From the NCBI GenBank assembly GCA_903871805.1, contig CAIQIE010000279.1, positions 1-48,242 on the forward strand: a stretch of 48,242 nt of DNA, given 5' to 3'. Below, piece after piece: positions 1 through 8,847 of the stretch; the first letter of the stretch is position 1, and the number at the start of each line of letters is the position of its first letter. The DNA comes from an uncultured Planctomycetaceae bacterium. Lineage in GTDB: Bacteria > Planctomycetota > Planctomycetia > Planctomycetales > Planctomycetaceae. Made by a program: the position numbers and the translations under genes. Under the pieces are notes generated by a model. It did no database searches and had not been told where the DNA came from. It saw only the letters and a program-made list of their open reading frames with translations.

Positions 1-287
1 ATGTAGCACGGGGCCACAGCACTTTGCTTGATCACGACTGGTCAGAAGTCGTCCCGGCGGCTGTTGTTTTTGGGCACCATGGCGCTGCAATCTCTGAAGA
101 CTGCAAACTGGGTAAAAGTGCTGCGATCTGCAGAATCCAGCAATTCGTCACTTGTTCAAAGGTGGTGTGTCCCCACGTCACCCAAAAGTGGTGTGTCCCC
201 ACGTCAACATGTCACCTTCCTGGGCAGATGCTATGCTGCCCACGTTCGCTCTGAAACATTTTGGCGGGACACAGGGAGCAGGGTGCT
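1..287. other. Non-coding start of window with a direct repeat
   Basis: I see no convincing gene here; short open frames have no family resemblance. The only structure is a 19-bp perfect direct repeat (listed separately) about 80-125 bp before the kelch gene. A purine-rich GGGAG at 274-278 serves as ribosome binding site for the ATG at 288. Confidence 0.5.
162..206. repeat. 19-bp direct repeat, two copies
   Basis: The sequence GTGGTGTGTCCCCACGTCA occurs perfectly at 162-180 and 188-206, 26 bp start to start. Each copy contains the partial palindrome GTGTGTCCCCAC. It lies upstream of a secreted-protein gene, so it could be a tandem regulator site or a remnant of a repetitive element; nothing in the sequence decides between them. 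Confidence 0.7.
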
Positions 288-1346
288 ATGGTTGTTCGCA
301 GGCTTCGACGATTGCTGTTCGTAGTTGTTTTGACCTGGTCTCTGCTGACCGAACTTTTGGCCGTGCAGCCGCCGGAAGCGGCTGCTGGTTTTCGCTGGAA
401 GCGCGAGACAGAGATGGCCGCCTGGCGGCCTCGTGATTCCAGCGGTGAGGTCGTGTTCAATGATCGTTTGTGGCTGATGGGCGGCTGGTTTGATTCGTAC
501 TCCGCTCCACCGCGCGATGTCTGGAGTTCCGCAGATGGCGTGATCTGGACAGAGGTCACGTCGCAGGCGCCATGGAAGTACAGCGATCTGCCAATGACAG
601 TCGCGTTCCGGGATCGCATGTGGCTGATGGGGGGCTGGTACAATGGACGTCTTGAGGGGCACGGTGCCACCAGCGAAGTTTGGGCTTCGCCCAACGGCCG
701 GGACTGGGAGCGGGTGACTGAGGCCGCGGGCTGGAGTCCACGTCTGGCCGGCGGACTTGTGCAGTTTCAGGAAAAGCTCTGGGTGCTTGGAGGAACTGAG
801 AACTATTATTTCGGGGATCAGAACAGTCTTCGCAGTGATGTCTGGAGTTCTTCGGACGGCAGACAGTGGGATCAGGTGACGGCCAGTGCCGGCTGGTCAC
901 CGCGGGCCTATCATCAGGCTGTTGTGCACGACGGAAAGCTCTGGGTTCTGGGCGGGGGCAACTATGTTCCCGAGTATTCCGCAAAGAACGATGTCTGGTG
1001 TTCCGAGGACGGCGTGCACTGGACGGAAGTCACCAGCAATGCGGCGTGGTCCCCGCGACTTTGGTTTTCGGCCGTGTCATGGAAAGGTCATCTCTGGGTA
1101 CTTGGGGGATGGTCGGGCAACCCGTATAAAAATCACGGCGACATCTGGTACTCAAAGGACGGCCGGACGTGGAAGCAGTTGCCGTGCCCGGAGGTCTGGA
1201 AAGAACGGCACGAACATTCGGCATTTGTTTTCCGGGATAAGCTGTGGGTGGCCGGGGGACATGCTCAGCCGCTGAGTAACGACGTCTGGTCGCTGGAACT
1301 TCCGGACGATTTTGACACTGCAGCGACATCCGGGGATCCGCGTTGA
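288..1346 (+). CDS. Secreted kelch-repeat beta-propeller protein
   Basis: This is an exported protein of 352 residues with no enzyme motif I can see. It starts with a signal peptide (basic MVVRRLRR, then a hydrophobic stretch to about residue 28). The rest is six copies of a kelch-like blade, each with a W-x-x-GG strand pair (WLMGGW twice, WVLGGT, WVLGGG, WVLGGW, WVAGGH) and a D-V-W-S-S-x-D-G-x-x-W turn. Six blades give a closed kelch/galactose-oxidase-like propeller, usually a binding or scaffold domain. The ATG at 288 has GGGAG nine bases upstream and begins exactly at the signal peptide; a TTG at 261 would add nine residues in front of it. It converges on the DNA ligase gene. The substrate or partner is unknown. 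Confidence 0.85.
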   Translation: MVVRRLRRLLFVVVLTWSLLTELLAVQPPEAAAGFRWKRETEMAAWRPRDSSGEVVFNDRLWLMGGWFDSYSAPPRDVWSSADGVIWTEVTSQAPWKYSDLPMTVAFRDRMWLMGGWYNGRLEGHGATSEVWASPNGRDWERVTEAAGWSPRLAGGLVQFQEKLWVLGGTENYYFGDQNSLRSDVWSSSDGRQWDQVTASAGWSPRAYHQAVVHDGKLWVLGGGNYVPEYSAKNDVWCSEDGVHWTEVTSNAAWSPRLWFSAVSWKGHLWVLGGWSGNPYKNHGDIWYSKDGRTWKQLPCPEVWKERHEHSAFVFRDKLWVAGGHAQPLSNDVWSLELPDDFDTAATSGDPR

Positions 1347-1445
1347 CGGGCAGCTTTTTCGAGACTGCATTGACTGGCAGCGTCGGCGTGAAGTCTGGCT
1401 GTGGGAACTCGTGTCGCCTGTCGGGGGGAATCCTGATTGCGAGCA

Positions 1446-3335
1446 TCAGTCTTCGAGGTCCGAAAACAGATCGCGGGTTGGTTTTTCGGAATTTTTCCGA
1501 CGTTTTTTGGGACCCTTTTTTGTTCCCGAAGGTTGAGAATCGGTGGAGGCGATCGCGGATTTTGTTGGCGACAGGTCCATGTCTGTGATCTCGCCCGGGG
1601 ATTCCTCCTCGGCGGCCGGCGTTGCGTTGCGGGTGATCAGTGTTTTCAGAGACTCCAGTGAGTCGGCATCAGCCACGCCTTTGTCTTTGCGCCAGCGAGT
1701 GATTCTGGGGAAGCGTACGGCGATCCCGGATTTGTGACGGCTGGAGAGCTGCATTCCTTCGAATGCCAGTTCAAAGACGAGTTCGGCGCGCACACTGGTA
1801 ACCGGTCCGAAGCGTTCCAGCGTGTTCTCTCGCACGAAGCGATCCACTTCCTCGATCTCTGCTTTGGTCAGGCCGGAATACGCTTTGGCAAATGGTACCA
1901 GCTGGTCGCCGTCACGGACGGCAAATGTGAAGTCGGTGAAACGTCCGGCGCGTCTGCCGTGTCCTCGCTGAGCGTACAGCAGCACGGCGTCACAGTGAAA
2001 GGGTTCGGTTTTCCATTTCCACCACACCCCGGTCACCCGACCAACCTCATAAGCAGCATCTGCTCGTTTCAGCATCAGCCCTTCCACACGATGTTCGCGA
2101 CTGCACTGTCGCAGTGTGGCGCAGTCTGACCAGGAGCGAGGCTGCAGCGGAGCCGTGACGTGCAGGCAGGAATGAGCACCGATGCCTGACAGCTGTTCCA
2201 GTCTGCAGTGACGTTCCCCTGCAGGCAACTGTCGAATATCTGTGCCACACTCTTCCAGCAGATCGAAGGCGAGAAAGCGAACCGGAATGGTCGCCTGAAT
2301 GCGAGGCCCTGCGGTACGGCGATGAATTCGCTTCTGCAATTCAGCGAAGGGCAGAATCTGACCGTCTTTCCACCCGATAATTTCTCCATCCAGAACGGTT
2401 CCCTCGGGAAGCGTTTCCATGGCCCGTTCCAGTTCTGGAAATCGCCCGGCCAGCAGTTCTTCACCGCGTGACCAGATGAAGCTCTGACCACTGCGACGGA
2501 TCAGTTGCGATCGGATGCCGTCCCATTTCCATTCGATGATCCAGTCAGAAACTTTTCCCAGGCGGGAGTGCTGCGACGAGTCGTCGACGGTTCCTGATGA
2601 ATCTACAGGTGGTTTGGCGACTGCGGTGCCGGATTCAGGTTCCGCGACAAGTTCCGCAGGGCCGCTGCTGAGCTCAAACAGCTCTTCACTCAATTGTTCC
2701 GGGAGTGCATGCGCGAGGCAAAACGGGTAGGGGCGGCTGGCATCGGTGTCTTCCGTCTCTGCCGACAGCAGTGAAACAAAAAATGCCGGCGTTGGTGACC
2801 AGTTTCCCATCAGGCGGTGGGCGATCACTTCTGCTGCAATGCCGCTGGCCTGTGACAGGGCCCGCACCACAAGTTTGCGCGAGACACCAACACGGAAGCC
2901 CCCTGTCAGCAATTTGTTAAATATCAGACGCTCCTGTTGTCCAAGCCGGGACCAGGCGTCGACGATAGCAGCGTGCCGCTGTTCGTCAGTGCCGGTCGAC
3001 AGTGGCAGCAGGCGGTCCATGACCCAGACATGCAGCCCGTCCGTCGATGATGACTCAGATTGTGGCAGCAACAACGCAATCGTTTCTGCCAGATCACCGG
3101 TAAATTCACGACTGACCTCGAAAAGCCACTCCGGAATGCCAGCCAACTCTGCACACCATTGCCGAAGCTGACGAATGGTGATAATGCGACGGGGTCTGTG
3201 ACCACAGAGAAACCACGTGGCCCATGCAGCATCTTCGGCTGGTACCGAGCGAAAGTACTCCACCAGCGACTCAACGCGAACGTTGGTCTTTGTGGTGCTG
3301 TCCAGCTCCTGGCAGAGTTTTGAAAACAGTTTCAT
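1446..3335 (-). CDS. ATP-dependent DNA ligase (bacterial LigB/LigC-like, 'PP_1105' type)
   Basis: The gene encodes a 629-residue ATP-dependent DNA ligase that would seal nicks using ATP, in addition to the NAD-dependent replicative ligase. The N-terminal alpha-helical DNA-binding domain spans about residues 1-200 (LFNKLLTGGFRVG is typical). The adenylation domain carries motif I as EWKWDGIR with nucleophile Lys270, then DGEIIGW and the EGLMLKR motif; the OB domain follows, ending near 'SGIAVRFPRITRWRKDK'. Residues about 222-262 are a low-complexity Ser/Glu/Pro insertion just before motif I. The last 40 residues are a basic/acidic tail (KKGPKKRRK). The ATG at 3335 (MKLFSKLCQELD) matches the family's usual N-terminus, although the frame is open further upstream. 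This ligase family is usually found beside a ligase-associated exonuclease and helicase; neither is adjacent here. Confidence 0.9.
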   Translation of the reverse strand: MKLFSKLCQELDSTTKTNVRVESLVEYFRSVPAEDAAWATWFLCGHRPRRIITIRQLRQWCAELAGIPEWLFEVSREFTGDLAETIALLLPQSESSSTDGLHVWVMDRLLPLSTGTDEQRHAAIVDAWSRLGQQERLIFNKLLTGGFRVGVSRKLVVRALSQASGIAAEVIAHRLMGNWSPTPAFFVSLLSAETEDTDASRPYPFCLAHALPEQLSEELFELSSGPAELVAEPESGTAVAKPPVDSSGTVDDSSQHSRLGKVSDWIIEWKWDGIRSQLIRRSGQSFIWSRGEELLAGRFPELERAMETLPEGTVLDGEIIGWKDGQILPFAELQKRIHRRTAGPRIQATIPVRFLAFDLLEECGTDIRQLPAGERHCRLEQLSGIGAHSCLHVTAPLQPRSWSDCATLRQCSREHRVEGLMLKRADAAYEVGRVTGVWWKWKTEPFHCDAVLLYAQRGHGRRAGRFTDFTFAVRDGDQLVPFAKAYSGLTKAEIEEVDRFVRENTLERFGPVTSVRAELVFELAFEGMQLSSRHKSGIAVRFPRITRWRKDKGVADADSLESLKTLITRNATPAAEEESPGEITDMDLSPTKSAIASTDSQPSGTKKGPKKRRKNSEKPTRDLFSDLED

Positions 3336-3801
3336 GGCAGACGATTTTAGAAGGCACAGGCCTGCAGACCAGCCCGCGGGGACTGAGTCCGGGATTTTGG
3401 GACCTTGCTGATCCAGCTGGCCGAGCAAAACAGTCGCTCTGGGGAGATTTACTCCACCGGTGGCGTTTTTCCTGTGAAGAACCCCTGACAGGGCCCAGTG
3501 CGTGAACCGTCGGCGGCCGGATTGCTGTAAACAGTGACTGGCGGCTCAACGTGCATCAGAAATCCGATTGGTCACTGGATGCCAATGGTTCCGGCGGATC
3601 AGGAATTCCTTCCTGTTCGGCAAGTATCCTTCCAACCTCGGCGCCCTCGTGTTAACTTGTGGCGGCCTGAGTCGGGCGAAACAGGCCATGAAACGGCGAA
3701 GCATTGCAGGATGATTCGTCAAAGGATGCTCGCCCTGATCAGGACGGCGGAAAATCCCTTCGCTGACAGCGATTCCTTCTTGCGGCATTGCGGCAACTGC
3801 T
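3336..3801. other. Intergenic region between ligase and trpG
   Basis: This 466-bp region separates two divergently transcribed genes (ligase leftward, trpG rightward) and so must carry both promoters. I see no gene, no strong hairpin and no recognisable operator in it. Confidence 0.4.
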
Positions 3802-4383
3802 ATGATTTTTCTTCTCGACAATTACGACTCTTTTACGTTCAATCTCGTTCAGCGGATCGGAGAAATCGATCCCACGGCAGAGATTCGAGTGGAGCGAAAT
3901 AATCAGATTACAATTGAGCAGATCGAAGAGCTGAAGCCTTCCCGCATCATTGTGTCCCCTGGGCCATGCAGTCCAAAGGAAGCTGGGTTATCCTGTGATG
4001 TGATTGCCCACTTTGGTCAGAAAATGCCGGTCCTTGGGGTCTGTCTTGGTCACCAGTGCATGGCCGAGGTTTTCGGAGCCAAAGTGGTTCGAGCCGGCAG
4101 ATTAATGCACGGCAAGACGTCGATGATTTCCCACTCCGGAAAGGGTATTTTCGCAGGGGTTCCCAATCCTTTCCAGGCAACTCGATACCACAGCCTGATT
4201 GTGCCCCCGGAAACGATTCCAGATTGTCTTGAGGTCACCGCGTGGGTTCATGACCCTGGTCAGCCACTGGAAGTCATGGGGATGCAGCATCGGGACCTGC
4301 CGGTGCATGGCGTACAGTTTCACCCCGAGAGTTTTTTGACGGAAAAAGGCTACGACCTGCTGCGGAATTTTCTGGCACTCTGA
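3802..4383 (+). CDS. trpG: Anthranilate / aminodeoxychorismate synthase component II (glutamine amidotransferase)
   Basis: This 193-residue class I glutamine amidotransferase supplies ammonia from glutamine to a chorismate-using partner, for tryptophan (TrpG) or folate (PabA) synthesis. The family start MIFLLDNYDSFTFNLVQ is present. The oxyanion loop SPGPCSP lies at 52-58. The catalytic triad is Cys81 in GVCLGHQ, with His174 and Glu176 in VQFHPESFLT. Length is normal for a stand-alone subunit. No component I gene (trpE/pabB) is beside it, so sequence alone does not say which pathway it serves, and in many bacteria one subunit serves both. The ATG at 3802 fits the family start exactly, but no clear ribosome binding site precedes it. 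Confidence 0.95.
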   Translation: MIFLLDNYDSFTFNLVQRIGEIDPTAEIRVERNNQITIEQIEELKPSRIIVSPGPCSPKEAGLSCDVIAHFGQKMPVLGVCLGHQCMAEVFGAKVVRAGRLMHGKTSMISHSGKGIFAGVPNPFQATRYHSLIVPPETIPDCLEVTAWVHDPGQPLEVMGMQHRDLPVHGVQFHPESFLTEKGYDLLRNFLAL

Positions 4384-4474
4384 CGCGCGTTTTAAATGCA
4401 TGCCACGTTTTCCGTCAAATCAAGGAAAAGCGGCTGTCGCCGGCAGCTGTTACGTATCAGAGTCCGGTTCAGGA

Positions 4475-4508
4475 CCGTGAACTGCCCCCGTGAACTGCAA
4501 CCGTGAGG
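4475..4508. repeat. 13-bp tandem repeat, about 2.6 copies
   Basis: CCGTGAACTGCCC at 4475-4487 is followed by CCGTGAACTGCAA at 4488-4500 and the partial copy CCGTGAGG at 4501-4508. It lies in the gap behind trpG. Its role is unknown; slippage is a sufficient explanation. Confidence 0.7.
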
Positions 4509-4749
4509 CCTGTGGGCCGGAACCTGGTTGTTAGGCATAGACAATGCGGCAGTGCCTGGGTTGAGTGCCTTCACAGCATTCCCGATGACTAAACGGCATT
4601 ATGGGCGAGTAATCGACACTCCCTTAACGCGCGATTCTCGTGCGTCTTGCCTCAGTGGTCTGCACTCTCTTTCAGCAGTGTGCCCTCCTGCAGTCGCGCA
4701 TACAGCGTTTTCTGCGGAAAAATGCGGAACGTGGGGAAATTTTTCCGCC

Positions 4750-4765
4750 TGGCATCAGGATTGCT
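4750..4765 (+). promoter_or_regulatory. Possible sigma-54 (-24/-12) promoter element
   Basis: TGGCATCAGGATTGCT matches the sigma-54 consensus TGGCAC-N5-TTGCW except for T in place of the last C of the -24 box, and keeps the essential GG-N10-GC spacing. It points right, but the next clear gene starts 557 bp downstream. A single imperfect match like this can occur by chance. Confidence 0.25.
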
Positions 4766-5321
4766 CCGTTGGCAGATATCCAGTCATGCATTGATCTTAC
4801 CTGAGGCAAATCAGACAGTCTCGATCCCTCAAAATAAGCACGTTTCCCCCCGTCAGGAGTCGCTGAAATGATCCTTTCCCTGGTGCAGAAGTGGGAGGCA
4901 GTGGATCCAGATCGTGCATGGTTCGTTTTGCAGATTTACCACACGGACTCGTAATCCCGTTGGAAGGCGATGGCTCAATGGCAGTCATTTTCCATCAAAG
5001 TTGCAGTGACACACCATTTGCCATCCGGCCTTTCGTGCAATTCTCAAGGCGACGGCATTTGGGAAATGCCTGCTATTTTTCAAAATGAGTTGCATTGTGT
5101 GATGGCTGGTCGTCCGGACCCGGTTATCAGGTTCAAGGTCGCTGCCTGGACGCCGTTGAAGACGCCCCGGGTGATCAGTCTGCTCCCTGTTAATTGTCCA
5201 GCTCCCTGTTGATCAGTCTGAAAATTGTCACTCGTGCTGGTGAATACTTTCAGCGTCAATGGTCTGATGAAAAGCTTCTGGCGGTACATTTTCAAGTTAC
5301 AGTATCCGATTCGGAACGGTC

Positions 5322-6041
5322 ATGAGTCTGAGGCGAGTGTTAATTGTCGACAGTGATCAGACGACAGTGCGTCGTCTATGTTCGTTGTTCCACCAGCTTC
5401 CCGCAGAGATTATGGTGGCGGGCAGTCGGTCAGAAGCAACTGAGTTGTGTCTTCGCAGCACATTTTCTCTGTGTCTCATTTCTCACGGTCTGATAGATGG
5501 CAACGGTCTGCCACTGCTGAGGGAGGTTTTATGGGGGCGGGGTGCGGTTCTCGGAGTGTTGATGTCGCGTCATGCCGATCTGCGGGTGATTCAGCAGGCA
5601 ATCGATTCGGGTTATACCCATGTCGTGGAGCAACCGCTGGATCTGCTGCAACTCAGACCCCTCCTTCAACGGGTCTTCGGCAGCGAGGCGGACGGCCTCA
5701 GTTTCGAACAGGGAGGCGCCTCTCCGTGTACCAATACGAGTACTGAGGTGCCCGATCTGCGGTGTCTTGCGTCGCTTTCGATCGCGCAGATTCGAAGTGG
5801 TTTCTCGGTGGAAGAACTGATTCGCATCATTCGCACCGTAGATTATCCCTTTGCCGGCAAAGAGCGATTGGAGTATTTCGACCGCGATACTCTGGAACGC
5901 GTGGTTTGTCTTGTGCGTCGCTGGTGTCAGCAGCGTCTGGCCGGGGGTGACGTGGTCAGAGAGTTTCCGGCAAGCGAACCACAGTTCTCATTCTCTGCGG
6001 ATGCAGCAGTCGGTCAGGAAAATCGCAGAGTCTCTGCTTGA
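5322..6041 (+). CDS. Response-regulator-like protein with a degenerate receiver domain
   Basis: The 239-residue protein begins with a receiver (CheY-like) fold: VLIVDSDQ with the acidic pair Asp10/Asp12, the beta-3 strand LCLISHGLIDGNG, LMSRHADLRVIQQAIDSG, and VVEQPLDLLQL. Counting back from the Gly-Asn-Gly turn, the phosphoacceptor aspartate position holds Ser54, and the conserved lysine before Pro is Gln104. It is therefore probably not phosphorylated in the usual way. Residues about 125-220 form a second region (SVEELIRIIRTVDYPFAGKERL...) that I do not recognise as a DNA-binding or output domain. No histidine kinase is nearby. A regulator acting through protein contacts is an inference. 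Confidence 0.75.
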   Translation: MSLRRVLIVDSDQTTVRRLCSLFHQLPAEIMVAGSRSEATELCLRSTFSLCLISHGLIDGNGLPLLREVLWGRGAVLGVLMSRHADLRVIQQAIDSGYTHVVEQPLDLLQLRPLLQRVFGSEADGLSFEQGGASPCTNTSTEVPDLRCLASLSIAQIRSGFSVEELIRIIRTVDYPFAGKERLEYFDRDTLERVVCLVRRWCQQRLAGGDVVREFPASEPQFSFSADAAVGQENRRVSA

Positions 6042-6205
6042 GCGGGCCGCAACGCAGCGAGAACAACCGCCAGTTGCCGCCGACTTCAGAAATGTGATGC
6101 GGAGGTTCTCGGACTGAATTCTGGCACAGAAACGATCTGCTGCGAAATGGTGTGAGCAGAGAGACGGCAGTTAACAACTGCTTCAATTAGAAGCCTGAAT
6201 TCTGC

Positions 6206-7795
6206 TTATTCGTTTCCGGACGCATCTTCCAATGCTGTGAGCCGGAATTCTTCAAGCCCGATCTGCGATCCATCGTACAGCACTTCGGCAGTAGAGATAC
6301 TGTTGCCTGGCTGCATGGGGCGAACTTCCAGACGGAAGCTGCGGGATTCCCCTGGTTCGATCCGCTTGACAGAAACATAGACCTGCCGATCATTCGGGCG
6401 ATCAAGGAGGTCTGCATGGTCCAGTGAGTCATCAAGCGTCAGGCGGAGCTTGAGATTTGTTGCGCTGGCCTCACCCACATTCACGACGTTGAAGACAACT
6501 CGCGTCCACTTGCCAACGCGCGGTGCTTCGATGGGTTCTTCGATGGTCAGGCGAACATCTGGCGCCCCTGGCGGAAGGTCGGGCAAGGGTTGCCGAATTC
6601 CTGGAGCAGGCTGGCGTGCAATGGATCGGCTATCGCCGACAAGTGTCGGGCTGGTCACGGCGACCATCGCGGAGACTTCTGTGTCGGATTCGAATAACAG
6701 GTCAGAGTCCGTGTTTTCTGCTTCTGTGGGAAACACCGTGAATCGAAGAATACGATTTTCCGAGGGACGCAGGTCGTTCACCAGCCATGTCAATGTGTCG
6801 TCCCGGAAGACTGGAGCGGGATCTGCGATGCGAACGACGGTCATAGCCGGGAGGTGTTCTCTTACGAGCAGTCCGTCAATTATCTCACTGCCAGGATTTG
6901 TCAGGCTGATTTCGATCGAGATTTCGCCGTTCTCTGATTCGGTGGGAACACTTTTTTCCACCTGAATATCCTGACTGGCAACCATCGCTCCGGGAAACAC
7001 CCGGATATCGGATTCAAGATTGCGAACTTCCGAGTAGGAAGACTCCGGCAATCCCTGATTCTTGGTTACTGTGTCTTCCCGATAGTAACCGGAATTTTCG
7101 CGCCACCCATCCTGAGTCAGTAGACTGAGTGCCCGATCAATAAACAAAGGCTCTGGCAGTTCCTCGATAAGCTGCCCGAAAACGCCGGTCTGATCCTGCA
7201 AATCGTCGTCTGAAAGACTGCCCAAACGCTGAAATGTTACGTCAAGCACTGGCCGTTGATTGCCTGGTCGACTTGGCGGAATCCCGATGACGATGTTTGA
7301 CGAAGGCTCGGCCACGGGTCTGAATGGAACGGCATCCGGACGATTGAAGACAAGGTACTCATTTACACGACTCTGATTCAGCAGCAAGGAATCGTCTCGC
7401 TCGTTTCTGGTCAGACTTACCAGCCTGGCCGAGGCTGATGCAGGCATTCCGGTGACGCGATCCAGAACACCACCCGAGTTCAGTGGCTGCGAAACATCGT
7501 ACTGATAGGCAGCGGCGTCTGTCGCAAGTCCGCCGCCCATAATGAACAGCACGATGCCCAGTCCGGCAGCACCGGAGGCAGCGGCGATCACCCATGAGAG
7601 ATGCGTCAGAACAAAGAGCGAGAACACATCGAAAAACTGCCCGATGCCGCTGAAAACACCCAGCAACATACGGAAGAGTGGGCTGAGCCACTGACCTTCG
7701 AACAGGGCGTTCAGCCGCAGACTGTCACCGTACAATGTGCTGAGAAACAGCATGCACAGCAGGCAACCGCAGAAGAATAAAATGAACGATGACAT
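6206..7795 (-). CDS. Membrane-anchored DUF11/CARDB-type repeat protein
   Basis: The 529-residue protein is largely extracytoplasmic. Hydrophobic segments at about residues 3-20, 41-62 and 66-90 make an N-terminal membrane anchor. Two Ig-like beta domains follow: one near 270-375 of the DUF11 type (EISIEISLTNPGSEIIDGLLVREHLP as the core, with a gap-rich strand pattern) and one near 400-515 of the CARDB/DUF11 type (TRVVFNVVNVGEASATNLKL). These domains commonly build cell-surface or envelope proteins in planctomycetes; no enzymatic motif is visible. The ATG at 7795 begins the first hydrophobic segment directly. Function is otherwise unknown. Confidence 0.75.
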   Translation of the reverse strand: MSSFILFFCGCLLCMLFLSTLYGDSLRLNALFEGQWLSPLFRMLLGVFSGIGQFFDVFSLFVLTHLSWVIAAASGAAGLGIVLFIMGGGLATDAAAYQYDVSQPLNSGGVLDRVTGMPASASARLVSLTRNERDDSLLLNQSRVNEYLVFNRPDAVPFRPVAEPSSNIVIGIPPSRPGNQRPVLDVTFQRLGSLSDDDLQDQTGVFGQLIEELPEPLFIDRALSLLTQDGWRENSGYYREDTVTKNQGLPESSYSEVRNLESDIRVFPGAMVASQDIQVEKSVPTESENGEISIEISLTNPGSEIIDGLLVREHLPAMTVVRIADPAPVFRDDTLTWLVNDLRPSENRILRFTVFPTEAENTDSDLLFESDTEVSAMVAVTSPTLVGDSRSIARQPAPGIRQPLPDLPPGAPDVRLTIEEPIEAPRVGKWTRVVFNVVNVGEASATNLKLRLTLDDSLDHADLLDRPNDRQVYVSVKRIEPGESRSFRLEVRPMQPGNSISTAEVLYDGSQIGLEEFRLTALEDASGNE

Positions 7796-8010
7796 TCAGC
7801 TAACATCCTTGCGTCAGCACTGGTCAACCGGAAATGCCTCGCACAATGTCCGCAAAACATTCCGGGCACGCCGAATGGTAGCAAATTCACAAGGCTTTGT
7901 GAATTGCAATGCCCAGATGTACGCCCTGCTTAGCCCAGCTTTACAGGATGTGGAAAAACAGCCATGTCAAGGGCGCCCGAAAAACCGCGAATGTCACTCA
8001 CCCGGCAGAC

Positions 8011-8556
8011 TCATCTGAAACTTAAAACTCGGGGCGCGGATGCCCTCGATGCCGCGACCGTCTTCGGGGCTCGCTGCTGAAATATCGCACGGATTTCCTC
8101 CATCCGTCTGCGATTCACACCAAGGTCAGAATATCCGACGCGCGATGCCGAGCGAAAGTGAATCCTTCCGGAGCTTCGTTCATGGAAAAATTCCACGTCG
8201 TCACAAAATCGAAAAAGCAGGCTGCGAAATTCGACTCTTAAATAGTCATTCGAACGCTCGACAACAGTTGCCCGATCCATGCCCCGCACGATCTCCTCCA
8301 GCAACTGCAACGGATCCGGATCCACGAACCCGGCATTCAGCGGCGCAATCCAGTGCTCCTGATCTTCTGACTGCGTCGAAACACAGTTGGGGGACGCCGG
8401 GCAAGCTGCCAGGCGGCCGTTTCTGACGCCGGAATTTCTGGGCGGACCAGCAGACAGGCTGAGTATCAGCAGGCCGATCAGGCCAGCGGCAACACACAAA
8501 AAACCTGCCAGAATCGGATAAATCACGAGCTTTTTCCCCCCAACACCCTTTGACAT
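8011..8556 (-). CDS. DUF1499 domain membrane protein
   Basis: The 181-residue protein has one membrane segment at about residues 11-36, then the DUF1499 hallmark CPASPNCVST (52-61), and the family's C-terminal half (YLRVEFRSLLFRFCDDVEFF, then a Gly-containing strand, then RRRMEEIR). The biochemical function of DUF1499 is unknown. The ATG at 8556 is chosen because GGGAGG lies seven bases upstream; in-frame starts at 8571 and 8622 would only add a charged leader ahead of the membrane segment. The gene stands alone between two unrelated genes. Confidence 0.85.
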   Translation of the reverse strand: MSKGVGGKKLVIYPILAGFLCVAAGLIGLLILSLSAGPPRNSGVRNGRLAACPASPNCVSTQSEDQEHWIAPLNAGFVDPDPLQLLEEIVRGMDRATVVERSNDYLRVEFRSLLFRFCDDVEFFHERSSGRIHFRSASRVGYSDLGVNRRRMEEIRAIFQQRAPKTVAASRASAPRVLSFR

Positions 8557-8847
8557 CAGGCCGCCTCCCATTTTTATCTCTGCCCGGAATGGCAGGGACC
8601 ACCAAAGGAGATCTCCTGCCATGATTATTCGAATTTCAGGCAGTTGCGTACAGGCAGGAGTTCCGCCCGTGCTGCGTTTAACCGCCTTTTGCCGTAAAAG
8701 TTAACAGGTTACACGTGGCCCAGCGGCACGACCCCTATCGATAAAGATTGTCCGCGGCTTGTTTTCTGGAAAGTTCCTCTCTCCAGAATCCCCACGGCAG
8801 ACCATCATCAAACCAGGCCCATGCATGCCAGTGTCTGGGAATCGCTG

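Larger units (their letters stand above)
4384..5321. other. 938-bp region without a recognisable gene
   Basis: No family resemblance is found in any frame. The longest frames (60-88 codons) are cysteine/serine-rich and look like noise. One 28-codon frame at 4868-4954 (MILSLVQKWEAVDPDRAWFV...) is possible but unsupported. The region holds a 13-bp tandem repeat at 4475-4508 and a sigma-54-like element at 4750-4765. A short duplication (GCTCCCTGTT) lies around 5181-5210. A non-coding RNA or decayed gene is possible. Confidence 0.4.
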
